Below are positions 1 to 8,217 of a stretch of DNA of 64,000 nucleotides, piece by piece. Numbering within the stretch: the stretch's first letter is position 1; each line of letters opens with the position of its first letter. The translations under genes and the position numbers were made by a program. Source of the stretch: Clostridiales bacterium (GTDB taxonomy: Bacteria; Bacillota; Clostridia; Oscillospirales; Oscillospiraceae); the NCBI GenBank assembly GCA_029265405.1, contig JAJUJI010000003.1:1-64000 (forward strand). The letters are read 5' to 3'. The notes below the pieces were generated by a model. The model was not told the origin of the DNA. It was given only the letters and a program-made list of their open reading frames with translations, and did no database searches.

Positions 1-148
1 AATTTTCAAGTTGGTACCGTCTTTCCGGTACCGCCCTTTGGTGCGTTCGCTTTCGCATTGTTTAATTTACAAGGTACACTTCTTTTCGCTGTCCGCTCCG
101 CCGTGCGCTCCCTTTTTCTCTTTCGTTCGCGCCCTCAGCGGCGACAGC
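1..148 (-). other. Probable leader of an rRNA operon (16S gene off the left edge)
   Basis: Read on the minus strand, this stretch follows a strong promoter and carries a CTTGTAAATTAAACAATG segment at about 59-78 like the antitermination-type sequence found just upstream of 16S rRNA in Clostridia. A perfect 7-bp hairpin (GGTACCG / CGGTACC, 13-32) lies near the edge. No coding signal with a ribosome site is seen. Inference: the 16S gene starts shortly beyond position 1. The 16S itself is not visible, so another stable RNA operon is possible. Confidence 0.5.
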
Positions 149-154
149 TTTGCT

Positions 155-183
155 AATATAGCATCTCATTTCCCGAATGTCAA
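155..183 (-). promoter_or_regulatory. Sigma-A promoter of the putative rRNA operon
   Basis: On the minus strand a perfect TTGACA (178-183) is followed after exactly 17 bp by TATATT (155-160). The predicted start is near 148, reading toward the left edge. Runs of A/T just upstream (185-208) resemble an UP element, as is usual for rRNA promoters. Confidence 0.7.
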
Positions 184-313
184 CCCCTTTTTTCGATTTT
201 TTTCGCAAAAGCCCGAATAAGCGCTAAGCAAGACCAAATATGAATACAATGCTTAAATACGTGATATATTTCAAATACATATGCTTTCAACCGAACGGAT
301 TTTTGGATGCATA

Positions 314-342
314 TTGCATTGGAGGCAAAAAAAAAGTATAAT
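314..342 (+). promoter_or_regulatory. Promoter of lexA
   Basis: TTGCAT (314-319) and a perfect TATAAT (337-342) are separated by 17 bp, about 100 bases before the lexA start. A poor match to the Gram-positive LexA box begins at 292 (CGAACGGATTTTTG); its right half is degraded, so autoregulation is not supported by sequence alone. Confidence 0.6.
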
Positions 343-439
343 AAGCCAAACCCAAGCGGAGCGTTTATAGCCCGGAGCAGGCTGTACCGGCGCCTTCCGC
401 GCCATAAGGATTAAAGCAGCAAAGGGGATGCAGCGGCAA

Positions 440-1030
440 ATGAAGGCTTTGACAAGAAAACAGCGCCAGATACTGGACTGCATTGCTAAAAGCATTGAGC
501 GCAACGGCTTTCCGCCCTCGGTGCGCGAAATAGGCGCCTTAGTCGGCCTGAGCTCGCCGTCCACGGTCCACAGCCACCTCGCCGCGCTGGAGAAGGCAGG
601 CTATATAAAACGCGCGGAGGGCAAGACCCGCTCAATCACCCTAACCGAGCTTGCCCTGCCCCCGGAAGGGATACCCATACTAGGCGCCGTAGCCGCCGGA
701 GAGCCCATACTTGCCGTGGAGGACGCAATAGGCTATATAGGCTACGACACGGAGAGCGAGGGCGAGTTCTTTGCCCTGAAAATCAAAGGCGACTCAATGA
801 TAAATGCCGGAATACTAGACGGGGACATGGTTATTGTCCGCCGGCAGCCCACCGCCCACAACGGCGAAATTGTGATAGCCCTAATTGAAGACAGCGCCAC
901 CTGCAAGCGGCTGCGCAGGGAAAACGGAAAGGTGCTGCTGCTTCCCGAAAACGACGATTATGAGCCCATAAACGGCGACGGCGCCGAGATTCTTGGAAAG
1001 GTCGTCGCAGTCATAAGAAGATATTTCTGA
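440..1030 (+). CDS. lexA: LexA repressor, SOS-response regulator and self-cleaving serine protease
   Basis: LexA represses DNA-damage genes and destroys itself when RecA filaments stimulate autocleavage. The 196-residue product has an N-terminal winged helix (about residues 1-65, with the SVREIGALVGLSSPSTVHSH recognition region) and a C-terminal S24 peptidase domain. The cleavage site AVAAGEP (Ala86-Gly87), catalytic Ser119 in GDSM and Lys156 in ATCKRL are all present. An ATG at 428 is in frame, but it directly abuts the AAAGGGG ribosome site (421-427); the ATG at 440 has normal spacing. cysS follows after 71 bp and may be co-transcribed. Confidence 0.95.
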   Translation: MKALTRKQRQILDCIAKSIERNGFPPSVREIGALVGLSSPSTVHSHLAALEKAGYIKRAEGKTRSITLTELALPPEGIPILGAVAAGEPILAVEDAIGYIGYDTESEGEFFALKIKGDSMINAGILDGDMVIVRRQPTAHNGEIVIALIEDSATCKRLRRENGKVLLLPENDDYEPINGDGAEILGKVVAVIRRYF

Positions 1031-1101
1031 GCAATTGTCCTCAGCCATAATATGCGGCTCGACTATGAGCCTGAAACCCTTTGAAAGGAACCACGCCTAT
1101 C

Positions 1102-2511
1102 ATGAGATTATATAATTCCGCAACACGCGCCGAGGAAGAATTCATACCTAACGAGCCGGGCAGGGTCAGGATGTACACCTGCGGGCCGACGGTATATCAT
1201 TTTGCCCATATAGGGAATCTTAGGACTTACATTGCCGAGGACGTTCTTGAAAAATATCTGCGCTGGTCCGGCCTAGAGGTCGAGCGCGTTATGAATATAA
1301 CCGACGTGGGCCACCTTACGAGCGACGCCGACACCGGCGAGGATAAGATGCTCAAGGGCGCGCGGCGCGAGCATAAAACGGTGCTGGAGATAGCGCGCTA
1401 CTACACAGACGCATTCTTCGAGGATTGCAAAAAGCTCAACATAAGAAAGCCCGACACGGTCGTTCCCGCCACCTCCTGCATCCCGGACTTCATTGAAATG
1501 ATATCCGTGCTGCTCGAAAAGGGCTACGCCTATGTATCCGGCGGCAACGTATACTTCGATACCTCCCGTCTGCAAGAATACTATGTGTTCAATAAGCACA
1601 ACGAGGAGGATCTGCTGGAGGGCGCGCGCGAGGGCGTAGAAAAAGACGAGTCAAAGCGCAGCAAGACCGACTTTGTTTTGTGGTTCACCAAGTCCAAATT
1701 CGAGGACCAGGAGCTCAAGTGGGACAGCCCTTGGGGCCTTGGCTACCCGGGCTGGCATATAGAATGCTCGGCTATCAGCATGAAGCATCTGGGCGACAGG
1801 CTTGACATTCACTGCGGGGGCATAGACAACGCCTTCCCCCACCACACAAACGAAATAGCGCAGTCCGAGGCCTATTGCGGCCACAAGTGGTGCAATTTCT
1901 GGTTCCATGTGCTGCACCTGAATTCCGACTCGGGAAAGATGAGCAAATCCTCAGGCGAGTTCCTCACCGTTTCGCTGCTTGAGGAAAAGGGCTTCGATCC
2001 TCTGGCCTACCGCTTTTTCTGCCTGCAAAGCCACTACCGTAAATCGCTGGTTTTCTCGTGGGAGGCCCTGGACAACGCGGCCGCGGCCTATAAAAAGCTT
2101 GTTTCGCGCGTCGCCGCCATAGAAAATGAAGGCTCCGTGGACGAGGACGCCTATGAAAAATACAGGACGGATTTCGACGCCGCCCTTTCAAACGACCTGA
2201 ACACCTCTCTTGCCCTGACCGCTCTGTACGACGTGCTGAAGGCCGGCATATCCGGAGCCGCCAAGCTTGCCCTGGTTGACAGCTTCGATTCCGTGCTCTC
2301 CCTGGATCTTCTTTCCCGGGCCGAGCGGCTCCGGAAGGAGAGCGCCCAGGAGTCCGGGCTGGAAGCCGAAATAGAGGAGCTGATCCGGAAAAGGCAGGAG
2401 GCCAGAAAGGCCAAAAACTGGGCCGAGGCCGACAGGATAAGGGATTGCCTCAAGGAAAGGGGCATCGCGCTGGAGGATACGCCGCAGGGCGTTAAGTGGA
2501 AAAAAATATAG
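1102..2511 (+). CDS. cysS: Cysteinyl-tRNA synthetase
   Basis: This class I synthetase charges tRNA-Cys with cysteine. The 469-residue length is normal. Visible are the zinc ligands Cys27, Cys222, His247 and Glu251, the HIGH-type motif HIGN (residues 36-39), the tryptophan-rich GYPGWHIECS active-site stretch, KMSKS (279-283), and the C-terminal anticodon-binding region ending in the family signature TPQGVKW. The ATG at 1102 is preferred over an in-frame TTG at 1081 because GAAAGGA (1083-1089) sits upstream of it. It lies downstream of lexA on the same strand; neighbours usual for cysS in Firmicutes (cysE, mrnC) are absent. Confidence 0.96.
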   Translation: MRLYNSATRAEEEFIPNEPGRVRMYTCGPTVYHFAHIGNLRTYIAEDVLEKYLRWSGLEVERVMNITDVGHLTSDADTGEDKMLKGARREHKTVLEIARYYTDAFFEDCKKLNIRKPDTVVPATSCIPDFIEMISVLLEKGYAYVSGGNVYFDTSRLQEYYVFNKHNEEDLLEGAREGVEKDESKRSKTDFVLWFTKSKFEDQELKWDSPWGLGYPGWHIECSAISMKHLGDRLDIHCGGIDNAFPHHTNEIAQSEAYCGHKWCNFWFHVLHLNSDSGKMSKSSGEFLTVSLLEEKGFDPLAYRFFCLQSHYRKSLVFSWEALDNAAAAYKKLVSRVAAIENEGSVDEDAYEKYRTDFDAALSNDLNTSLALTALYDVLKAGISGAAKLALVDSFDSVLSLDLLSRAERLRKESAQESGLEAEIEELIRKRQEARKAKNWAEADRIRDCLKERGIALEDTPQGVKWKKI

Positions 2512-2600
2512 CCGCCTAAAGCGCGGCATCGGTTTATAGCGCGGCTGTCAAGCGCAGGCGGCCCCGGAAAGCGTTCAGACGCTCTGCGGGCACGCCTGCA

Positions 2601-2626
2601 CGGCGGAAGCCGCGCCTTTGTTTTTT
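2601..2626 (+). terminator. Weak terminator after cysS
   Basis: A 4-bp stem (CGGC-GGAA-GCCG, 2601-2612) is followed by a T-rich tract ending in six T residues (2621-2626). It lies between convergent cysS and the arylsulfotransferase gene. The stem is short, so the call is tentative. Confidence 0.35.
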
Positions 2627-2635
2627 ATCGCTATC

Positions 2636-4009
2636 TCACCTTTTAAGCTCCACGGCAACCGCCTCCGGCTCTACGTCCTCAACCGACCCGGGAACGCGGA
2701 ACTTGCCGTTTTCCGGCGGAACGATGGGAACCTCCTCCGGCTCGCCAAGCTGGGGTACCCACCGGTAGGGATAGCGGTATGCCCGGTAAAGCAGGCTCAT
2801 GAACGGAACGACATATTCCCACACAACCTGCTTCTCCGGCGTCACCTCAAATATCCTGCCGCCGAGCCCTTCGGTTATCAGCGTGTTCCCGTTGGGCAGG
2901 CGCTGGGCGGAGCTGACAAGGGCGCTGAAAAACCTGTCGGCCATAAAAAGGCCGTTGTCGGGCCCGAAGGTTATCACATACTCCCAAACCTTTTCCAGCG
3001 TGACTGGGTCGAATTCCAGCACGCGCGAATAGTGCCTTCGGGCCGCGCCGCGCCCGTCCGGACATTCCGGCGTCGGATAGGAATAGCCGCCGTAGCCGCC
3101 GTTGTCAAACACCAGTATGTTCCCCTCGCCGGGCAGGCCGCGCTGTATCATGTGGGCGTGGTGCTGGCCTATGAGCTGGCCGAGCCTCCTCAGCTCCGGA
3201 GTTTCCGAGTAGTCGGGGCCGATTTTCCAAACGATCTTGCCTGTTTTTTTTCCGACTATGAATACGACGTTGGCTTCCCTGCCGCCCATTATGAGGTTTT
3301 CGGGAGCAAAACGCACGTCGCCCGCGTCGTAAAAGCGGTTTGGCCCCAGCAGGGAAAGGCAGTTTATGTGGAGCCAGTCTCCGACGTCCTCTCCGCCCTC
3401 TATTTTCTGCATATTCGGATCCCTCCGGATGGTTTCCCTCGCCCCCTCGGAAAATCCGAATTCTTCAAAGTGCAGGCTGGCCTTCCACTCCCATATGACC
3501 TTGCCGCCCCAATCGACCTCGATTACCCTGTCGTCCATTAGCGGCTTGTCCGATACGGCGGGGTTGACGCAGTTATAATGCGTCAGCATTATGGTGTTCC
3601 CCGAGTACGTCAGCGGCTCCCTGCCCGGACAGTAGTAGCCGGTTTCCGAGCCTTCCCTCTGATAATCGTGATGCTGCCTTGCCATCCAGCGCGCTTCCTC
3701 GCCGGGATCGGATATATACTCGTTCCTGTCGAAGCTCCAGACTATCCTTCCCTCCCAGTCGGCCTGTATCAGGTCAAGACCGTCCTGAAAGGCGAATTTC
3801 ATGCTCCTCTCGCCGCTTGAACCCATTACAAAGCCGCCCGGCAGCAGCTTCACCGGCATGCCGGCGACGCCCTTCCAAAGCCTGACGCAGCGCCCGTTCA
3901 TGTCTGTCAGGACCGCTCCGCCGGGCCCCGGCAGGATAGTGTAGCCCGGGTACGCCTTTTCCCTGTCGTAGATTGTGACCCCCGTTGGATGCACGCTAGG
4001 TCTTCCCAT
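2636..4009 (-). CDS. Arylsulfotransferase-family beta-propeller protein (ASST-like)
   Basis: Members of this family move sulfate from one phenolic sulfate ester to another phenol without PAPS, using an active-site histidine. The 457-residue product has repeated propeller blades (W-G-G-K-V-I-W-E type repeats near residues 90, 168, 258 and the C-terminus) and conserved histidines in RQHHDY (113-114), LTHYN (144), DWLHIN (214) and GQHHAHM (283-286), followed by GNILVFDNGG. The start is the ATG at 4009 with AGGAGG at 4015-4020; a longer open frame to 4087 runs through a hairpin. No signal peptide is visible, whereas the E. coli-type enzymes are periplasmic. A MarR regulator lies just upstream on the same strand. 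The exact substrate cannot be told. Confidence 0.75.
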   Translation of the reverse strand: MGRPSVHPTGVTIYDREKAYPGYTILPGPGGAVLTDMNGRCVRLWKGVAGMPVKLLPGGFVMGSSGERSMKFAFQDGLDLIQADWEGRIVWSFDRNEYISDPGEEARWMARQHHDYQREGSETGYYCPGREPLTYSGNTIMLTHYNCVNPAVSDKPLMDDRVIEVDWGGKVIWEWKASLHFEEFGFSEGARETIRRDPNMQKIEGGEDVGDWLHINCLSLLGPNRFYDAGDVRFAPENLIMGGREANVVFIVGKKTGKIVWKIGPDYSETPELRRLGQLIGQHHAHMIQRGLPGEGNILVFDNGGYGGYSYPTPECPDGRGAARRHYSRVLEFDPVTLEKVWEYVITFGPDNGLFMADRFFSALVSSAQRLPNGNTLITEGLGGRIFEVTPEKQVVWEYVVPFMSLLYRAYRYPYRWVPQLGEPEEVPIVPPENGKFRVPGSVEDVEPEAVAVELKR

Positions 4010-4028
4010 AAACGCCTCCTTAAAGCGC

Positions 4029-4064
4029 GCGGCGGCCCGAAATCCCTCGATTCCGGGCCGCCGC
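4029..4064 (-). terminator. Hairpin between marR and the arylsulfotransferase gene
   Basis: A perfect 11-bp GC-rich inverted repeat (4029-4039 and 4054-4064) with a 14-base loop lies in the 64-bp gap. There is no T-run on the minus side, so it may attenuate or process the transcript rather than end it. Confidence 0.45.
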
Positions 4065-4073
4065 TTATTTGGG

Positions 4074-4514
4074 CTATTGCTGTTCAACCGTGCTAAGGGC
4101 CAGCTTAAGCAGGCGGTTGAACTCCGCAGCCTCCTCCTCCGTCATGTTCTTGACAAGCTCCGCCTCGGCGTCAGTCCCGCACTTGAGCAGCACCGCGTAG
4201 AGCTCCTCTCCCTTTGGCATGGGCACAAGCCTTCGGAAACGCGCGTCCTTTTGGCTCTTGACCCGCCTGATAAAGTCCTTCTCCTCAAGCCTGTCTATTA
4301 TTCCCGATACAGTCGGGTTTGTGAGCTTGAAAACCGACTGTATGTCAAGCTGGTTGATTTCGCCCTTTTCGGAATTGCTCAATATGTAAACAAGAACGTC
4401 AGCCTGAATGGAGGTAAGGTCGTACTGGCCCATTTCGCGGTTTTTCCGCTTGATCAGCGCGTTATTGAGCCTGAATATATATCCGATGTTTTTCTTTGCA
4501 GCCTTCTCCGACAT
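4074..4514 (-). CDS. MarR-family transcriptional regulator
   Basis: A 146-residue winged-helix regulator of the MarR type, which usually binds as a dimer to palindromes in its own promoter and releases on binding small phenolic or other ligands. The helix-turn-helix region is around INQLDIQSVFKLTNPTVSGI, followed by the wing RRVKSQKDARFRRL. The ATG at 4514 is chosen because GGAGG (4523-4527) lies 8 bases ahead; a GTG at 4529 overlaps that site. The next gene downstream is an arylsulfotransferase-like protein, so regulation by an aromatic compound is a reasonable guess. Confidence 0.88.
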   Translation of the reverse strand: MSEKAAKKNIGYIFRLNNALIKRKNREMGQYDLTSIQADVLVYILSNSEKGEINQLDIQSVFKLTNPTVSGIIDRLEEKDFIRRVKSQKDARFRRLVPMPKGEELYAVLLKCGTDAEAELVKNMTEEEAAEFNRLLKLALSTVEQQ

Positions 4515-4548
4515 CCGTGCAGCCTCCACTTATTTATGCTCTTTATAT

Positions 4549-4589
4549 AATATATCAAGCAACCCTTTCTTGTGTCAAGCATATATCAA
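4549..4589 (-). promoter_or_regulatory. marR promoter with two direct repeats
   Basis: On the minus strand TTGACA (4573-4578) and TATATT (4549-4554) are spaced by 18 bp. The plus-strand nonamer ATATATCAA occurs at 4550-4558 and again at 4581-4589, 31 bp apart (three helical turns), bracketing the promoter. This could be an operator for the MarR protein; that is inference. Confidence 0.55.
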
Positions 4590-4668
4590 TAGGTTTTTTG
4601 CCTCAATACATTCAATAATTGCGTAATATTGCTGACATAAGTTAATAACAATTATTACTTTAGTCATT

Positions 4669-4929
4669 TCAAGCAAACAGGCTGACGAAAAGCCATGCAA
4701 GGCCGGTGACGGACGCTCCGGCCAAGGCGTAGGCTATCGGAGGGATGCGGATCTTCCTGCCCCCAAGATTGTTTTTCAGGTAATTGTCGGCTATGAGCTG
4801 CGCCTCCCTGAGGATATCCTCATAGGCGACCGGGCTTTTGCTCTCTTTCAGAATAAATATGGCTTTCTCGAATACGGAAGGATCGGGCGAATCTACCATA
4901 ATAACCTGTCTGGCAATTCCTTTGACCAT
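4669..4929 (-). CDS. Small C-terminally membrane-anchored protein, conserved in Clostridia
   Basis: An 86-residue protein beginning MVKGIARQVIMVDSPDP, with a soluble N-terminal part (VFEKAIFILKES, then a helix LREAQLIADNYL) and one predicted membrane helix at the C-terminus (about residues 64-86). I recognise the general pattern from small Oscillospiraceae proteins of unknown function. The ATG at 4929 has GGAGAG about 7 bases upstream; an in-frame ATG at 4953 has no such site. It follows spoIIE on the same strand with a 94-bp gap, and may share its sporulation transcript. No function is assigned. Confidence 0.7.
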   Translation of the reverse strand: MVKGIARQVIMVDSPDPSVFEKAIFILKESKSPVAYEDILREAQLIADNYLKNNLGGRKIRIPPIAYALAGASVTGLAWLFVSLFA

Positions 4930-5023
4930 ATCAGCTCTCCACGCAGACGTCATGCATCAGCTTCATATGGAAAGTTTAACCGATTTATCGGCTCTTATAC
5001 GCCCGATTGCGTCCTTTTGCCTA

Positions 5024-7342
5024 TTATTTTCTCGCCTCAACCGATAGGGCCAGCACGGTCATATCGTCCCTGCTTCCGCTGCGCCGGGCCGCGTTTTCCA
5101 GTATGCCCCCGGCTATTTTTCTCACGTTTTCGCCGTTTATATCGTAAAGCAGGCCCAATATCTCGTCCGACCCGGCGGCGCCGTCGCTTAAAATTACGGC
5201 TGCGCTGCCCTCGCTCAGGGTCAGCTTCGTCAGATCCGGAGCGCCGCCGAGTCCCGCCGCGAGGCTGCTCCCGCCGACTTCAAAGACCTTGTTCCCTTTT
5301 CTTACGTACGAGGGGGCCGCCCCCAGCTTGTACAGCATGGTTTCGCCGGTGAAAAGGTTTATGCCCATTAGATCCACGCTTGCGCAGCCCATATTTTTGT
5401 CGCTTCTGAGAAGCATGGCTGAATTGAGTATGCTTATGGCGAGATCAGCCTCAAGCCCCGCCTTGAGCAGCATTTCGGCTATTTTCACGGCGTCCCCGCT
5501 GTCCCCGGCGGCCTCCCTGCCGCTGCCCATGCCGTCGGATATGAGCAGATACATGACGCCCTCGGAGGTTTTGAAATATGAGGCCATGTCGCCGCTTTGC
5601 TCCTGGCCCTCCTTGCAAAGCGAGGCTATCCCCACGTTTACCACCAGAGGCTCGGCCTCGTGCAGGCGCAGCAGGCTTTCGCTTTTTCCTCCGCTCCCGC
5701 AGCAGAGCCTTACCCCGGCGGCGGCCGACAGCAAATCAAGCCAATTTTTCGTTCTCACGAGAGCCGGCACCCCGTCGCCCTCCAAATCAACGTGCAGCCT
5801 GCCGTTGCCGTCCCTGAAGGCCAGGCTTTCCGCGGCTATGCCCGCGCCGCGCAGATAGGCGTCTATCCTGGCCTCCAGCTTCTGCTCGTCCTCAAAGCCC
5901 ACGCTTTTGTCCCGCGCCCGCCCGGCCGAAACGCAGCGCAGCGCTTTTGCCGTATCCTCGAACTGCCTGTACAGGAGCTCCCTGTTTTCCCTCATCCTGC
6001 TCATTATCTGCCTTCTTCGCAGGAGCGCCCTGAGCTCTACGCTCGCCGCCGCCGCGAAGCCCGCGATATTCAGGCAGGAATCCCTGAAATATTGGGGGAA
6101 GTCCTCGGGAAATGCACCGCCCCTGGCCGTCATGAGGCGGGCGGCGTCGTTGAGGGCGTTTCTTGTGGTCTCATATTTCTGCCCCCAGCATTCGCCTCTT
6201 TTCCCGCAGTTTCTGCACACCTCCTCGGCCGCCACGTCGAATACCGAGCTTATATCCGCGTCATTCCTTCCGGACTCGCAGTTCTTTTTAAGAATGCCGT
6301 ATATTTCCTCAAAGGCCGAGGCGGCAAGCTCCGCCTTCGACAGCCTGTACTCCAGCTCCCTGACGGCGCCCTTATGCCTCGCTGCCGCCTTTTCTCCCCT
6401 GAGCCCCAGAAACCATTCGTTGGGAGGCAGCATGAACGCCACCGAGGCTATAAACGCCTCAACCAGCAGCGTAGTTCTCAGCTCGCGGCCAGCGCCCCAG
6501 AAAGCGCCGACCGCCCCGGCGAGAACATAGCAGACAGCGACGGCAAGCCTCCCTCTTTTCACATAAAAGCCCGAAAACATGCCCGCGAAGCCGTATACCA
6601 TGGCGCAGACGCCCGCCGTACCCATTGCGGCGTCCACGCCCATGCCCAGCGCCACTCCCGCTATGCTGCCCGCGCCAGCGCCGCCGGCAAAGGCGGCGGC
6701 CAGTACGGAGAACGCGGCAAAGCAGCGCCCCAGCGACAATGTTCCGAAAAAGTTCAGCCTGACCAGCGCCAGCGAAAGCGACATTCCGAAGGCCGCCTTG
6801 CCTATATATCCCTTTTCGTCACCGCCGCGGTTAAGCGCCGCCGAATAAAGAACGCAGCTTCCGGCCGCAAGAACGACCTCCGCTATGTAAAGTACCGTTT
6901 CTTCCATCCCCCAGCCGCCGTGGCGCACGTATACAAAGCCCGTGCAGGCGGTCATGAGCGCAACCGCCAGCGGCATGAACCAGGCCTTTTTTGATACCCG
7001 CATGTCCCTGAAAATAAAAGCCGCCGAATAAATAAGCAGCGTAATCGCCGAATACTTGACCGCCCGGTTGAACCCTCCGCCCGTAACGGCTCCCATTACC
7101 GCGCCCATGGCCGCAGCAAAGCCGCCGAAGCCTCCCCCGCAGGCGCCCGCAAAGCCCGGCGCCAGAGGCGAAATTCCCAGCAGCGAAACACGCGACAGCA
7201 GCCAGCCCGCCGCAAACCTCAGCAGATAACCCAGCGGCTTTGACCCGCTTGCATCCAAATTAGCCAGCCTGCCAAAAATGCCGTCCCTCAGCTCCTTGCC
7301 TGTTCCCGCCCTTGCCTTGAGCGCCGCCTCTTTTGTTTTCAA
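5024..7342 (-). CDS. spoIIE: Stage II sporulation protein E, PP2C phosphatase
   Basis: SpoIIE sits in the polar septum of sporulating cells and dephosphorylates SpoIIAA, which frees sigma-F in the forespore. The product (about 772 residues) has an N-terminal membrane region with many hydrophobic helices (about residues 40-310), a linker region carrying a Cys cluster (VCRNCGKRGECW), and a C-terminal PP2C domain with LISDGMGSG, VILSDGAAG and SRDDMTVLAL, the metal-binding aspartates. The TTG at 7342 is preferred because GGGAGG (7351-7356) lies 8 bases upstream; a GTG at 7351 overlaps that site. The small membrane protein gene follows. A clean Spo0A box upstream was not found. Confidence 0.95.
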   Translation of the reverse strand: MKTKEAALKARAGTGKELRDGIFGRLANLDASGSKPLGYLLRFAAGWLLSRVSLLGISPLAPGFAGACGGGFGGFAAAMGAVMGAVTGGGFNRAVKYSAITLLIYSAAFIFRDMRVSKKAWFMPLAVALMTACTGFVYVRHGGWGMEETVLYIAEVVLAAGSCVLYSAALNRGGDEKGYIGKAAFGMSLSLALVRLNFFGTLSLGRCFAAFSVLAAAFAGGAGAGSIAGVALGMGVDAAMGTAGVCAMVYGFAGMFSGFYVKRGRLAVAVCYVLAGAVGAFWGAGRELRTTLLVEAFIASVAFMLPPNEWFLGLRGEKAAARHKGAVRELEYRLSKAELAASAFEEIYGILKKNCESGRNDADISSVFDVAAEEVCRNCGKRGECWGQKYETTRNALNDAARLMTARGGAFPEDFPQYFRDSCLNIAGFAAAASVELRALLRRRQIMSRMRENRELLYRQFEDTAKALRCVSAGRARDKSVGFEDEQKLEARIDAYLRGAGIAAESLAFRDGNGRLHVDLEGDGVPALVRTKNWLDLLSAAAGVRLCCGSGGKSESLLRLHEAEPLVVNVGIASLCKEGQEQSGDMASYFKTSEGVMYLLISDGMGSGREAAGDSGDAVKIAEMLLKAGLEADLAISILNSAMLLRSDKNMGCASVDLMGINLFTGETMLYKLGAAPSYVRKGNKVFEVGGSSLAAGLGGAPDLTKLTLSEGSAAVILSDGAAGSDEILGLLYDINGENVRKIAGGILENAARRSGSRDDMTVLALSVEARK

Positions 7343-7467
7343 TATGGCCACCTCCCGCTAAATCATACGATGGCCGCATCGAAAAGCATGTCGCGAAACG
7401 TCGCAGCGCAAACATAATGCCATATTATTCCAATATCCGGTATTGCGCTGCGGCTTGGACAATCATA

Positions 7468-7496
7468 TTGATAAGCCGCTTAAAATGCTATAAAAT
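7468..7496 (+). promoter_or_regulatory. Promoter of the CYTH-copA pair
   Basis: TTGATA (7468-7473) and TAAAAT (7491-7496) are separated by 17 bp, about 40 bases before the CYTH gene start. The divergent spoIIE gene begins about 125 bp to the left. Confidence 0.55.
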
Positions 7497-7536
7497 AATT
7501 CTTAAAGCTATGATAGGTTTGAAGGAGGGCGTCCTA

Positions 7537-8166
7537 ATGGCGGCCGAAATCGAAATGAAATTCAGTCTTTCCGGCCCTCAGTCCATCGAAAGCATGCTCA
7601 AGGATGAGCTTGCTCTCAAGTATGTCAAGGATGCTTTCAGGACGAAGGAAAGCTGCTCCGAATACTACGATACGCACGCATGGGAGCTTTCCGCCGGGAG
7701 CTACGAGCTGCGAATAACCCGCTCGGAGGAGCCTAAGGTGGCCGTATTGAAGCAGGGCACCTTCCGGGACGAGGATATGCCCGGACTGTACAGAGGCAGC
7801 CGCTGGATCGCTCCCTATGCAGGGCTGGACACCGTCCTGCCGGACCTTATTGAGCGCGGCGCGCCGCGGGAGATAGCCGAGCTTGCCGACGGCAGGCCTC
7901 TCGAGCTCTGCTTCTACACGATATTGAACCGCAAATACGCGACCTTGTATATGCCCGACAGGACCAGGGTGGAGCTCTGCTTCGACAGCGGGGAGCTTAT
8001 CGCCGGCGCTAAACGCATGCCCCTATACGAGCTGGGGCTTGAGCTGCTCTACGGGAGCGAGGATCTGCTGCTTGACTACTGCCGGCAGCTAAGCGAGCGC
8101 TTTTCCCTCTCCCCGATGCTGCTGTCCAGGCACGAGCGCGCCCTGCGGCTGCTGAGGACAAGGTGA
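7537..8166 (+). CDS. CYTH-domain protein (triphosphate tunnel enzyme family)
   Basis: CYTH proteins bind triphosphate-containing substrates in a beta-barrel tunnel; members include inorganic triphosphatases, thiamine triphosphatase and class IV adenylate cyclases. The 209-residue protein starts with the signature EIEMKF (an ExExK motif), then has YYDT and YELRITR, with basic and acidic residues alternating along the strands. GAAGGAGG (7521-7528) sits 8 bases before the ATG. copA follows after 51 bp, probably on the same transcript, though no functional link is obvious. The substrate is unknown; a tripolyphosphatase is the likeliest role. Confidence 0.85.
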   Translation: MAAEIEMKFSLSGPQSIESMLKDELALKYVKDAFRTKESCSEYYDTHAWELSAGSYELRITRSEEPKVAVLKQGTFRDEDMPGLYRGSRWIAPYAGLDTVLPDLIERGAPREIAELADGRPLELCFYTILNRKYATLYMPDRTRVELCFDSGELIAGAKRMPLYELGLELLYGSEDLLLDYCRQLSERFSLSPMLLSRHERALRLLRTR

Positions 8167-8217
8167 CGCTGTGGGCGACGGCAGAATGCCGCGCCGGGAA
8201 GGAAGGCGTTTGTCAAT

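Noticed and set aside
11-220. 69-codon open frame at the left edge
   Set aside because: No ribosome site, F/S/P-rich composition, and it lies antisense to the putative rRNA promoter and leader.
292-305. LexA box upstream of lexA
   Set aside because: Only the left half of CGAAC-N4-GTTCG is matched; the right half reads TTTTG and it lies ahead of the -35.
5597-6994. Long open frame antisense to spoIIE
   Set aside because: Shadow frame caused by high GC at third positions; the opposite strand codes a full SpoIIE.
7352-7467. Spo0A box upstream of spoIIE
   Set aside because: Only partial TGTCG-type matches were found, too weak to call.
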